A stretch of DNA of 13,272 bases from Actinomycetes bacterium (GCA_021784375.1 JAJXSV010000025.1:2023-15294), one strand, 5' to 3'; positions 1 through 7,031 are shown, counted from the stretch's first letter. Made by a program: numbers and translations. Notes: generated by a model from the sequence alone, not told the origin.

Positions 1-332
1 GTCACGGTCGCGACAGCATGCACCAGCGCGGCGAGTGCCCCGAAGCAGACCGCCGCGAACACGCCGACCCAGGGGCCATGCTGGTAGCCGAAGAAGCCGG
101 CGGCCCACGTCCCCATGACCATCATGCCCTCAAGGCCGATGTTCACGACCCCCGCGCGCTCCGAGAAGAGCCCGCCCAAGCCTGCGAGGGCGATGGGGAT
201 GGCGAGCAGCAGGGCCGCATTGAAGGTGCCGATGCTCGTGAGGTCGCTGGCGCCGGTGACGCTGCGCACGAGCGAGAACAGCAGGACACCGAGCAGCCCG
301 TAGACGGACCAGCGCGTCATCTTCGCCTTCAT
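1..332 (-). CDS. ABC nucleoside importer, permease 2 (partial, C-terminal part beyond window)
   Basis: This is an inner-membrane permease of the BPD_transp_2 family, the second permease of a BmpA-type nucleoside importer (counterpart of B. subtilis NupQ/YufQ). The first ~110 residues are visible. They begin [20 protein letters not shown] with a first membrane segment at about residues 8-24, a second near 38-53, the family signature [11 protein letters not shown] at about 68-78, and a third hydrophobic stretch near 90-108. NIGLEG is typical of these permeases and pairs with NIGVES in permease 1. The ATG (332-330) overlaps the TGA of the preceding permease gene (331-329) as ATGA, so translation is probably coupled; no strong Shine-Dalgarno sequence is seen. 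The reading frame is open to the window edge, so roughly two thirds of the expected ~300-residue protein lies outside. Family assignment is secure; the nucleoside substrate is inferred from the operon. Confidence 0.9.
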   Translation of the reverse strand, partial: MKAKMTRWSVYGLLGVLLFSLVRSVTGASDLTSIGTFNAALLLAIPIALAGLGGLFSERAGVVNIGLEGMMVMGTWAAGFFGYQHGPWVGVFAAVCFGALAALVHAVATV

Positions 333-1438
333 GCCGTCACCAGCACCTTCGCCAGGGCGCCCGCGGTGAGCGTCTCACGGTAGCGACGGACGACCTCATA
401 GGAGGCCACCGCGCTGAGCACGATGGCGCCCTGCATGATGACGTAGATCTCGGTGGCGATGCCATTGAGCTCGAGGATGCGCGCACTCACTTCCAGGAAG
501 CCGAAGAGGAGCGCGGAGAAGGCGATGCCCACCGCGTTGTTGCGGCCCAGCAGCGCGATGGCGATGCCGGTGAAGCCGACGCCGCCACGGAAGCCCAGGG
601 TGTACGCGTGCGATTCCCCCAGGAGCACGGGCATCATCGCCAACCCCGCGAAGGCTCCCGAGAGCATCATCGCGGTGATGACCATGCGCTTGGGATTGAC
701 GCCACTCACCGCAGCCGCGGTGGGGTTGGCTCCGGACGCCCGGAGATCGAATCCGAAGCGGGTGCGATTCACGATGAACGAGTACAGGAAGCCGAGCGCG
801 ATGGCGAGCAGCACCAGGCCATAGGGACCGCCGCCTGGCACGTCCTTGATGCCGATCCGGTTGAGCCACGACATGAGGTCGGGCACCCAGGCAGAGGTCG
901 GCAGCGGCTTGGTGGTCACGTTGTTGCTGCCCGGCACGAGTTCCTGGAAGTGGTTGGCGAGGAGGTACGCGCTCAGGCCGCTCGCGATGGAGTTCAGCAT
1001 GATGGTGCCGATGACCTCGCTCACACCACGCTTCACCTTGAGCAGGGCGGGGATGTAGGCCCACATGGCACCGACGCAGGCCCCGACGACGAGGATGAAG
1101 GTCACATGGAGGACTGGCGGCCACGCCACCTTCGCGCCCAACCAGGCTCCGAACAGCGCACCCAGGCGGATCTGCGACTCGACGCCGATGTTGAACAGGC
1201 CCGCCTTGAAGGTGATGGCCACTGCGAGGGCTGCGATGTAGTACACCGCACCGAGGTTCACCATCTCGATGAGTGAACCCACCTGCGTGCCGTAGTCCCA
1301 CATAGCGCGGAAGGTGTCCAGTGGGCTGTTGTGCGTGATGAGCAGCGCGATGCTGCTGATGCCCAGCCCGAATGCCGCGGCGACGAGGGGCGCCGCGAGC
1401 GTGAGGGCGATGGACTGCGGGGAGAATCGACGCGTCAT
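329..1438 (-). CDS. ABC nucleoside importer, permease 1 (BPD_transp_2 family)
   Basis: This 369-residue membrane protein is the first permease of the BmpA-type importer (counterpart of B. subtilis NupP/YufP) and would pair with permease 2 to form the channel. Hydrophobic segments lie at about residues 10-35, 62-78, 90-102, 108-132, 145-160, 206-223, 252-273, 288-315 and 331-345. The signature [12 protein letters not shown] is at 83-94, and the cytoplasmic coupling-type motif [16 protein letters not shown] (R..G.N..AA..G.N) is at 233-248; this loop normally contacts the ATPase. Length is normal for the family. The ATG (1438-1436) overlaps the ATPase stop (1437-1435), and the stop overlaps the start of permease 2, so three genes form one translationally linked unit. 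The substrate is inferred from the binding-protein type; nothing in the permease itself fixes it. Confidence 0.94.
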   Translation of the reverse strand: MTRRFSPQSIALTLAAPLVAAAFGLGISSIALLITHNSPLDTFRAMWDYGTQVGSLIEMVNLGAVYYIAALAVAITFKAGLFNIGVESQIRLGALFGAWLGAKVAWPPVLHVTFILVVGACVGAMWAYIPALLKVKRGVSEVIGTIMLNSIASGLSAYLLANHFQELVPGSNNVTTKPLPTSAWVPDLMSWLNRIGIKDVPGGGPYGLVLLAIALGFLYSFIVNRTRFGFDLRASGANPTAAAVSGVNPKRMVITAMMLSGAFAGLAMMPVLLGESHAYTLGFRGGVGFTGIAIALLGRNNAVGIAFSALLFGFLEVSARILELNGIATEIYVIMQGAIVLSAVASYEVVRRYRETLTAGALAKVLVTA

Positions 1439-2955
1439 TCGCCGGCCACCGTCATAGCGATTCCCAGCTCCTCGATGGTCGTGCGGTTCGGGGTGAAGGT
1501 TCCGGAGATGCGTCCCCGCAGCATCACCTTGATGGTGTCGGACATCGCCATGAGCTCCTCGAGGTCCGCGGAGATGAGCAGGATGGCCATCCCGTTGTCA
1601 CGCGCCGTGCGCAACTCCTCCCAGATGGCGGCCTGGGCTCCGACGTCGACACCGCGCGTGGGGTGCGAAGCCAGCAGCAGCGCCGGTTGCTTGCTCATCT
1701 CGCGGCCCACGATGAACTTCTGCTGATTGCCGCCCGAGAGGGCGTAGGCCGCGGTGTCGGGACCCGGCGCACGTACGTCGTATTCGCGCATGATGACCGC
1801 GGTGTCCTGCTTGGCCGCATTGATCTGCAGCACTCCCCGCTGCGTCACCGGTGCGCTCCGCTGGTGCCCGAGCATGCGGTTCTCCCATAAGGGGGAGCCC
1901 ATGAGCATGGCTTCGCGCTGCCGGTCCTCGGGGATCAGGCCGATGCCCGAATCGCGCCGGTGGGACACGGACTCACGGCTGATGTCGGCACCGTTGAAGG
2001 TGATGGTGCCCGAACAGGTCGCCAGCCCGGCGATGGCGTCGATGAGTTCGTGCTGCCCGTTGCCCTCGACGCCCGCGATCCCGAGCACCTCACCCGCGCG
2101 GATGTCGAAGCTGATGTCGTGGAGCAGGTCGCGCGCGCCGCTGGAGGTCATGGTGACCCCTGCCAGCGAGAGCACAACGCGATCCTCCGGTTCCGTCTCC
2201 CGCGGCGGTGGTGCAGGCAGTTCCTCGCCCACCATGAGTTCGGCGAGCTCGCGCGCCGTCACCGAGTGCGCAGGCACCTCGGCCACCGTCTCGCCGCGCC
2301 GGATGACGGTCACGTTGTCGGCCACCCGCAGCACCTCATCCAGCTTGTGCGAGATGAAGATCACCGTGAGCCCCTCGGTGCGCAGGCCCCGCAAGGCGGC
2401 GAACAGCTCATCGACCTCCTGTGGAACCAGCACCGCGGTGGGCTCGTCGAAGATGATGATCTTGGCGCCCCGGTACAGCACCTTGAGGATCTCGACCCGC
2501 TGGCGCTCCCCCACACCAAGGTCCTCGACCATGGCGTCCGGATCGATGTCCAGACCGTAGGCGCCCGCCATCTGCAGGATGCGTACACGGGCCGCACCGG
2601 CGTCGATGCGTCCGCGTCGGGTCGGTTCCGATCCCAGGATCACGTTCTCGAGCACGCTGAGGTTGTCGGCCAGCATGAAGTGCTGGTGCACCATGCCGAT
2701 GCCCGCGAGGATCGCCTCGGAGGGCGACTTGAACAGCACCCGCTCGCCGTTGACGAGGATCTCACCCGCATCCGGGCGCTGCATCCCGTACAGCACCTTC
2801 ATGACGGTGGACTTGCCGGCGCCGTTCTCGCCCACCAGGGCGTGCACCTCGCCGTGGCGCGCCTTGAGCGACACGTCCTTGTTGGCGACGACGCCAGGGA
2901 ACTTCTTCACGATGTGCCGAAGCTCGACCGCTACCTCGTTCAACACGTCCTCCAC
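1435..2955 (-). CDS. ABC nucleoside importer, ATPase with two nucleotide-binding domains
   Basis: This is the cytoplasmic energy-coupling subunit of the importer (counterpart of B. subtilis NupO/YufO), up to 506 residues with two fused ABC domains. Domain 1 has a full Walker A (GENGAGKST, 42-50), Q-loop region MVHQHF (88-93), signature-like LGVGERQ (146-152), Walker B IIIFDEP (166-172) and H-loop ISHKLDE (201-207). Domain 2 has a degenerate Walker A (GVEGNGQ, 295-301, lacking Lys-Ser), a good signature LSGGNQQK (406-413) and a divergent Walker B region LLLASHPTRGVD (426-437). This asymmetry is normal for sugar/nucleoside ATPases of the RbsA/NupO type. The coordinates use the GTG at 2955, but that codon starts only 5 bases after a hairpin and has no free ribosome site. 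The TTG at 2943 has GGAGG 5 bases upstream (2953-2949) and is a strong alternative, giving 502 residues. The stop overlaps the permease 1 start. Confidence 0.93.
   Translation of the reverse strand: MEDVLNEVAVELRHIVKKFPGVVANKDVSLKARHGEVHALVGENGAGKSTVMKVLYGMQRPDAGEILVNGERVLFKSPSEAILAGIGMVHQHFMLADNLSVLENVILGSEPTRRGRIDAGAARVRILQMAGAYGLDIDPDAMVEDLGVGERQRVEILKVLYRGAKIIIFDEPTAVLVPQEVDELFAALRGLRTEGLTVIFISHKLDEVLRVADNVTVIRRGETVAEVPAHSVTARELAELMVGEELPAPPPRETEPEDRVVLSLAGVTMTSSGARDLLHDISFDIRAGEVLGIAGVEGNGQHELIDAIAGLATCSGTITFNGADISRESVSHRRDSGIGLIPEDRQREAMLMGSPLWENRMLGHQRSAPVTQRGVLQINAAKQDTAVIMREYDVRAPGPDTAAYALSGGNQQKFIVGREMSKQPALLLASHPTRGVDVGAQAAIWEELRTARDNGMAILLISADLEELMAMSDTIKVMLRGRISGTFTPNRTTIEELGIAMTVAGE
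2949..2953 (-). promoter_or_regulatory. GGAGG ribosome-binding site favouring a TTG start for the ATPase
   Basis: On the minus strand GGAGG runs from 2953 to 2949, leaving 5 bases to a TTG at 2943-2941 but only 2 bases to the GTG at 2946. It lies inside the first codons if the GTG at 2955 is used. It is single-stranded directly beyond the 3001-2961 hairpin. It is the best Shine-Dalgarno match at this junction and argues for TTG as the real start; only N-terminal data would settle it. Confidence 0.5.
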
Positions 2956-2960
2956 AGAAC

Positions 2961-3001
2961 GACCGCCCGCTGCAGGAGAGTATCTCCTACAGCGGGCGGT
3001 C
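2961..3001 (-). terminator. 19-bp stem-loop between bmpA and the ATPase gene (attenuator or mRNA-stabilising hairpin)
   Basis: Read on the minus strand (3001 to 2961), the arm GACCGCCCGCUG-U-AGGAGA pairs with UCUCCU-G-CAGCGGGCGGUC around a 3-base loop (UAC). That is 12 pairs, one G-U wobble, then 6 more pairs. On the plus strand the wobble becomes a C-A mismatch, so the structure is best on the strand that carries the operon transcript. It starts 20 bases after the bmpA stop and ends 5 bases before the first possible ATPase start. Only a short UUCU follows, so it is a poor classical intrinsic terminator. Partial termination, or protection of the bmpA message from 3' decay, are both plausible; such elements commonly sit after binding-protein genes in importer operons. 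The structure is seen directly; the role is inferred. Confidence 0.8.
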
Positions 3002-3021
3002 AGGTTGTCGCGAAAACGCGG

Positions 3022-4098
3022 TTACGCGGCGGGAACCGCGGGAACCACGATGGTGCCGGTCTTGATCTTCGCGGCGGCGGAGTTGACCGCGGCGGTGATC
3101 TTGAGCGACTTCAGGTAACCACCGGAGGTGGCGAGGCCGACGCCGTTGTTCTTCAGGTTGTAGCGACGACCCTGGATGCCGGGGCCAGCGCCGATGTTGT
3201 CCGCGACGCGCTTGCCCTTCACGGCGGCCGAGATCATGTCGAAGACGGCCACGTCAACGTGCTTGACCATGGAGGTGAGCATGTTCTTCCTCTCGGCGGC
3301 GGAGGCGGTGAGGTACTGGTCCGAGTCCACGCCGATCGTCCAGACCTTCTTGCCTGCGGCAGCAGCATCTGTGGCGTTCTCGAAGTTGCCCTTGCCCGAG
3401 CCACCAGCGGCCGAGTAGATGACATCCGCACCGGCGTCAGTCATGCCCTTGGCGATGACCTTGGCCTTGGCGGGGTCCGCGAAGCCGGAGAAGTCCGGCG
3501 GCTCGGAGACGTACTTGACGTCAACCGTGGCCTTCTTGTTCGTGGCCTTCACACCGGCGACGAAGCCGGCCTCGAACTTCTGCAGCAGCGGGATGCGCAC
3601 GCCACCGATGTAGCCGATCTTGCCCGACTTGCTCGCCTTGGCAGCGGCGACGCCCGCGAGGTACGAGCCCTGCTCCTCCGCGAACACGAGGGACGAGACG
3701 TTGGGCAGCGCGATGCTGGCATCGTCGATGATGGCGAAGTTGGTCTTCGGGAACTCCGCGGCGACCTTCTTCACCGAGTCGGCGTAGAGGAATCCGACGG
3801 CGATGATCGGGTTGTACCCGGCCTGGGCGAGCAGGCGCAGCTTGTCCTCGCGCTCAGTGGCGGCACCACCGGCGGTGGCGGACACCGTCTTGGTGACGAC
3901 CTTGAGCAGCTTATGGGCCCTCACGAGGCCGGCGTATGCGGAGTCGTTGAAGGACTTGTCGCCGCGGCCGCCGATGTCGAAGGCCAGGCCGACCTTGACG
4001 GTCGTCTTCGCGGACGCCGGCGCCATGGCCGCGGGGGCTGCCATGGCGAGGGCGGAGACGGCGATGGCGGCCGTCAATACGCGCTTGGAAAGGCGCAC
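3022..4098 (-). CDS. bmpA: BMP-family substrate-binding protein of nucleoside ABC importer
   Basis: This extracytoplasmic binding protein delivers substrate, in this family usually purine or other nucleosides, to the importer encoded just downstream. It has 358 residues. The N-terminus is a Sec signal peptide: basic MRLSKR, hydrophobic core from about 8 to 24, and likely cleavage after ASA near residue 30. The mature protein begins with the classic BMP start VGLAFDIGGRGDKSFNDSAY (35-54), followed by EEQGSYLAG and GYIGGVRIPLL and later IGVDSDQY. There is no cysteine anywhere, hence no lipobox, which is odd for a monoderm binding protein. The GTG start at 4098 was chosen because the signal peptide begins there and GGAG (4108-4105) lies 6 bases upstream; the open frame continues upstream only by chance. 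It is first in the operon, followed by the hairpin at 3001-2961. Family assignment is certain; the exact ligand is not. Confidence 0.95.
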   Translation of the reverse strand: MRLSKRVLTAAIAVSALAMAAPAAMAPASAKTTVKVGLAFDIGGRGDKSFNDSAYAGLVRAHKLLKVVTKTVSATAGGAATEREDKLRLLAQAGYNPIIAVGFLYADSVKKVAAEFPKTNFAIIDDASIALPNVSSLVFAEEQGSYLAGVAAAKASKSGKIGYIGGVRIPLLQKFEAGFVAGVKATNKKATVDVKYVSEPPDFSGFADPAKAKVIAKGMTDAGADVIYSAAGGSGKGNFENATDAAAAGKKVWTIGVDSDQYLTASAAERKNMLTSMVKHVDVAVFDMISAAVKGKRVADNIGAGPGIQGRRYNLKNNGVGLATSGGYLKSLKITAAVNSAAAKIKTGTIVVPAVPAA

Positions 4099-4104
4099 GT
4101 TGCA

Positions 4105-4108
4105 CTCC
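4105..4108 (-). promoter_or_regulatory. Ribosome-binding site of bmpA (decides the GTG start)
   Basis: TTGGAGTGCAAC precedes the GTG at 4098 on the minus strand, placing GGAG (4108-4105) 6 bases from the start codon. This is the only good Shine-Dalgarno match near the beginning of the signal peptide, and it rules out the long in-frame extension upstream (to 4890), which runs antisense through the transporter gene. Confidence 0.7.
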
Positions 4109-4320
4109 AATGTGATCGTGCCGCGGCATCCGGGGAACCAACGCGCGCGGCGAAGTTGATGGAACATTCCTACCACGCGGTATGAACGGCATGTAACGCC
4201 GACGCGGATTGATGCCGAACTGAGACTCAGCCGCAACGCCATCGTGATGCAGGTGCGACCTTTGACCCGGTGCGGAGTGCCACCCACCTCGCATTCGGTG
4301 CGGTGCCCGCCGTCCGGACT

Positions 4321-4326
4321 TAGGGT
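4321..4326 (+). promoter_or_regulatory. -10 box TAGGGT of a probable leaderless promoter for the MFS transporter
   Basis: TAGGGT matches the actinobacterial TAnnnT -10 pattern and ends 6 bases before the ATG at 4333. Transcription would then begin at or next to the A of the start codon, giving a leaderless mRNA. No -35 match is obvious. The alternative is that the AGGG inside it acts as a weak Shine-Dalgarno sequence 7 bases from the ATG. The same geometry recurs before lemA and nadE, which favours the promoter reading. Confidence 0.5.
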
Positions 4327-4332
4327 GCACGG

Positions 4333-5544
4333 ATGGGGACGTACCGCGGGTTGCTGCGCATTCGCGGCGTCTTCAGCCTTCTGGTGGCCGCCACCTTCCC
4401 GCGGCTCGCGTACTCCATGGTGGACCTGGCCACGTTCTTCCATGTCCAGCACGCCACGGGCAGTGTCGGTACCGCCGGGTTGGCCCTGGGCGCGGGCAGC
4501 CTGTTGGGCTCGCTGAGCGCCACACCGCGCGGCCAGTTCGTCGATCGCTACGGCCAGACCGTCCCCTTGATGGTGCTGGTGCCGGCCTACGCGATTGCGA
4601 CCGGCATGCTCGGCACCTTCGCCTCCTCCGCGGGAACCGCCATCGCACTGAGCGCTGTCAAGGGCACGGTGGCTCCCCCGATCAACATGAGTGTGCGACC
4701 GATCTGGCGGACCATTGTGGGGGCTGAGCGGGTGCGCACCGCATATGGCCTGGATTCCGCGCACATGAACGTGATGCAGCTCCTCGGCCCCGTCTTCGCG
4801 ACCCTCATCGCACTGCACATCGGGACTGCCGATGCGCTCTACACCGTGTCTGTCTTCATGCTCATCGGTGGGGGGCTGCTCGCGGTGCATCCCTTCTCCA
4901 AGGGCTGGGTGCCCGAGGATCGTGTGGAGGGGGAACCGGGCATCCTGCGCTCACCCGCGATGCGCCTGCTTGCACTCGAGGGTGCGTCGATGGGCATGGC
5001 CATGGGCTTCATCACCATCGGCATCCCCGCCCTCGCCACCCTCGCCGGGGACCGTGCGCAGGCGGGGCCACTCATGTCGGCGATCGGCGTCGGTTCCATC
5101 ATCGGCACCGTGTGGGCGGGAGCCAAGGCCAAGAACGTGGCGCCCCTGCTGGGCCTCCGGAACTCGGTGCTCGCCTGTGCCATCTCGCTCATCCCCTTGG
5201 CCTGGGTGCCCATCGGCTGGTGGCTCATGCTGCAGATCGCGCTCGCCTTCGCCCTCATGGGCCCGGCCCAGGTCTTCTACTTGGAGACCATCGACCTGGT
5301 CAGACCGCGCGGCACCGCTGTGGCGGCGTTGGGCACCCTGTGGACGATCGAGGGCAGCGCGGCCGCATTGGCGGCAGCCCTGGGCGGGAACGTCGCGCAG
5401 TGGGTGAGCCCGCAGGCCACCCTGCTGCTGGGCAGCATCTGCGTGTTCCTCTCGCCCATCATCTTCACGATCGGCATGCGCACCGTGCTCAAGCCGGCAC
5501 TGCACAAGCCCTCGCCGATCACCTCCGACGAGCCCGCCGACTGA
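4333..5544 (+). CDS. Major facilitator superfamily transporter, substrate unknown
   Basis: This 403-residue polytopic membrane protein has about 12 hydrophobic segments in two halves, with a charged central loop (about 190-212, SKGWVPEDRVEGEPG) as expected for the superfamily. A motif-A-like loop, GQFVDRYGQ (67-75), lies between helices 2 and 3, matching G-x3-D-R-x-G. Length is normal. A further recognisable patch is APPINMSVRPIW (114-125). Nothing visible identifies the substrate or direction of transport. The ATG at 4333 is preceded by TAGGGT and no clear ribosome site, so the transcript is probably leaderless. It stands alone on the plus strand, divergent from the importer operon and convergent with htpX. 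Shared regulation with the nucleoside importer is possible because they share one intergenic region, but this is inference. Confidence 0.88.
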   Translation: MGTYRGLLRIRGVFSLLVAATFPRLAYSMVDLATFFHVQHATGSVGTAGLALGAGSLLGSLSATPRGQFVDRYGQTVPLMVLVPAYAIATGMLGTFASSAGTAIALSAVKGTVAPPINMSVRPIWRTIVGAERVRTAYGLDSAHMNVMQLLGPVFATLIALHIGTADALYTVSVFMLIGGGLLAVHPFSKGWVPEDRVEGEPGILRSPAMRLLALEGASMGMAMGFITIGIPALATLAGDRAQAGPLMSAIGVGSIIGTVWAGAKAKNVAPLLGLRNSVLACAISLIPLAWVPIGWWLMLQIALAFALMGPAQVFYLETIDLVRPRGTAVAALGTLWTIEGSAAALAAALGGNVAQWVSPQATLLLGSICVFLSPIIFTIGMRTVLKPALHKPSPITSDEPAD

Positions 5545-5562
5545 CCGCGCCGGCCGTCGGCC
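5545..5562. other. 18-base gap between convergent genes, with a short GC stem
   Basis: Only 18 bases separate the stop codons of the rightward transporter gene and leftward htpX. The gap holds GGCC-GTC-GGCC (5552-5562), a 4-bp stem with a 3-base loop and no U-tract on either side. It may help terminate both transcripts, but it is too weak to call a terminator. Overlapping 3' ends of the two mRNAs are likely. Confidence 0.4.
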
Positions 5563-6477
5563 CTAGCTCACGCCGCCTTCCATCTGGCGCAGGATGGCGA
5601 TGCGCTCCTGCAGCGGCGGGTGGGTGGAGAACAACTTGTTCACGGCGGAGTCGTCCAGGGGCGACTCGATCCACACGTGGGCCACGGCCGTCGATGTCTG
5701 CTGCACCACGGTGCTGTCCGCCGCCAGGGCCTCCAGCGCGCGACGGAGGCCAGCGGGGTTGCGCGTGAACTCCACGCCCGTGGCGTCCGCCAGCGACTCG
5801 CGGCTGCGGCTCACGGCTGCACGCAGCAGCACGGCGGCGAGCGGCGCCAGGATCATGACGACGATGGCGGCGATCAGCACCAGCGGGTTGCCCCCGTCAC
5901 GGCTGTCGCGGTTACCCCGACGGCCACCGCCGAACCACATGATGCGCACGAGCATGTCGGAGAGCAGCGCAATGGCGCCGGCAGTGGTGGCAGCGACCGC
6001 GGAGACCAGGGTGTCGCGGTTGGCGACGTGTGCCATCTCATGCGCCGCCACTCCCTGCAACTGCTCGCGGTCCATGATGCGCAGGATGCCGGTGGTGAAG
6101 GCGATGACCCCGTGCTCCGGGTCACGACCGGTCGCGAACGCATTCGGGGCCTCGTCCTCGACGATGGCCACCTTGGGCATGGGCATGCCGGCGGCGATCG
6201 TCACCTCGTGGACGATGTTGAACAGCTGGGGCGCCGAGGACTCATCCACCAGCCGTGCCCCGGTCATGGTGAGCACGATGCGATCGCTCGCGTAGTACGA
6301 GCCCCACACGCCCGCCAACGAGATGCCGACCGCTATCGGCACGATGCCGACTGACGAGTACCCCAGGTACACCCCGGCCGCCCAGACGAGCAGGGCGACC
6401 AGCGACGCCATCAAGGCGAGCAGGAGGATGGTCTTGCGGCGGTTGGCTTCCTGCCGAGCCGCGAAGCTCACCGCCAC
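5563..6477 (-). CDS. htpX: HtpX-type M48 membrane zinc metalloprotease
   Basis: This membrane-bound peptidase of family M48B is implicated in quality control of membrane proteins. From the GTG at 6477 it has 304 residues. Membrane segments lie at about 17-35 and 41-60 before the catalytic region, and 158-178 and 198-220 after it. The zinc-binding HExxH is HEMAH (146-150) within VAAHEMAHVANRD, and the third ligand is probably Glu227 in RSRESLADA. The family's C-terminal STHPPLQERI is at 284-293. All catalytic elements are present, so it should be active. The GTG shares its G with the lemA TAG stop (TAGTG), so translation is likely coupled. A second GTG at 6471 is possible; the longer in-frame extension to 6567 lies inside lemA and looks spurious. 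The product of lemA, its upstream partner, is often encoded next to HtpX. Confidence 0.93.
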   Translation of the reverse strand: MAVSFAARQEANRRKTILLLALMASLVALLVWAAGVYLGYSSVGIVPIAVGISLAGVWGSYYASDRIVLTMTGARLVDESSAPQLFNIVHEVTIAAGMPMPKVAIVEDEAPNAFATGRDPEHGVIAFTTGILRIMDREQLQGVAAHEMAHVANRDTLVSAVAATTAGAIALLSDMLVRIMWFGGGRRGNRDSRDGGNPLVLIAAIVVMILAPLAAVLLRAAVSRSRESLADATGVEFTRNPAGLRRALEALAADSTVVQQTSTAVAHVWIESPLDDSAVNKLFSTHPPLQERIAILRQMEGGVS

Positions 6478-7031
6478 TAGAACTGCACCTTCGGCGCATT
6501 GCGTGCACCGGGATCGGCAACCTCGTAGAACACCCGGGCCGTGACCTTGGCGATGCCGGCGAACCACATGCCGGGCACGGCCTTGATGGTGGCGTTGAGC
6601 TTGCGCACATTGTCGTTGTAGTACTGGCGCGAGAAGGAGACCTTGTTCTCCGTAGCAGCCAACTCCTCCTGCAAGGACATGAAGTTCGCCGATGCCTTGA
6701 GCTCCGGGTAGGCCTCCGCCACCATGAGCAGACCGCGCAGGGCCTGTGTCAGCTGCCCGTCGGCAGCCGCCACCTCGGCGACCCCGTGGGCGGATGTGGC
6801 GGCCGCGCGTGCGTTCACGACGCGCTCGAAGGTGTCCTTCTCATGCGCGGCATAGCCCTTCACGGTCTCCACCAGGTTGGGGATGAGGTCCGAGCGCCGC
6901 TGCAGCTGCACCTCGATCTGCGCGAAGGCCTCGTCGACGCCCACGTTGAGGCGGACGAGGGAGTTGTACTGCGCCACGGCGATGAGGCCGAGCACGACGA
7001 TGATGACGATGAGGATCACTGCTGTACCCAT
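6477..7031 (-). CDS. lemA: LemA family membrane protein
   Basis: This 184-residue protein has one N-terminal membrane segment (about 3-20) and a long helical, coiled-coil-like domain, as in the LemA family. Conserved blocks are YNSLVRLNVGVDEAFAQIEV (22-41), RRSDLIPNLVETVKGYAAHE (45-64), SRQYYNDNVRKLNATIKAVP (134-153) and the C-terminal ARVFYEV. The biochemical role of LemA is not settled; its recurrent pairing with HtpX proteases suggests a shared envelope function. The ATG at 7031 has no Shine-Dalgarno sequence. Instead TACGGT stands 6 bases upstream, pointing to a leaderless transcript starting here. It lies 59 bases after the glnE stop and directly overlaps htpX by one base, so lemA-htpX is probably a two-gene operon with its own promoter. 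Family call is secure, function is not. Confidence 0.93.
   Translation of the reverse strand: MGTAVILIVIIVVLGLIAVAQYNSLVRLNVGVDEAFAQIEVQLQRRSDLIPNLVETVKGYAAHEKDTFERVVNARAAATSAHGVAEVAAADGQLTQALRGLLMVAEAYPELKASANFMSLQEELAATENKVSFSRQYYNDNVRKLNATIKAVPGMWFAGIAKVTARVFYEVADPGARNAPKVQF

Larger units (their letters stand above)
4099..4332. promoter_or_regulatory. Divergent control region between bmpA operon and MFS transporter, with small dyads
   Basis: This 234-base non-coding stretch must hold the promoters of both the leftward importer operon and the rightward transporter. Visible symmetry: GGAACATTCC (4161-4170, arms GGAA/TTCC), directly followed by TACCACGCGGTA (4171-4182, imperfect, one mismatched pair), CGGC-7-GCCG (4189-4200 area), and CTGAGACTCAG (4220-4230, perfect 5-1-5). 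An 8-base direct repeat CGGTGCGG occurs at 4268-4275 and 4296-4303. Adjacent dyads at 4161-4182 lie 63-84 bases upstream of the bmpA start and could be a repressor site for the importer. I could not identify a convincing -10 box for bmpA. The dyads are seen; operator function is a guess. Confidence 0.4.

Noticed and set aside
18..383. 121-codon plus-strand open frame at the left edge
   Set aside because: It is antisense to the two permease genes, whose family motifs and ATGA overlap are unmistakable. The product has no recognisable features.
1435..2955. Degenerate second Walker A (GVEGNGQ) as a possible loss-of-function mutation
   Set aside because: Loss of Lys-Ser in the second domain is usual for RbsA/NupO-type double ATPases; the first site is complete.
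3009..3020. CGCG-AAAA-CGCG mini-hairpin just after the bmpA stop
   Set aside because: Only four pairs, easily found by chance in GC-rich DNA; the 19-bp stem next to it is the meaningful structure.
1960..4185. Very long plus-strand open frame (741 codons) opposite the ATPase and bmpA genes
   Set aside because: It lies antisense to two clearly conserved proteins and runs through the intergenic hairpin. Its product is rich in Arg, Gly, His and Asp with no recognisable domain. Such frames arise from GC-rich third positions.
4099..4890. In-frame N-terminal extension of bmpA up to 4890
   Set aside because: It would place coding sequence antisense to the transporter gene and ahead of a good signal peptide. 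The GTG at 4098 has its own ribosome site and starts the signal peptide.
5552..5562. GGCC-GTC-GGCC as a bidirectional terminator between the convergent genes
   Set aside because: A 4-bp stem without any U-tract is too weak to call. It is only noted as part of the gap.
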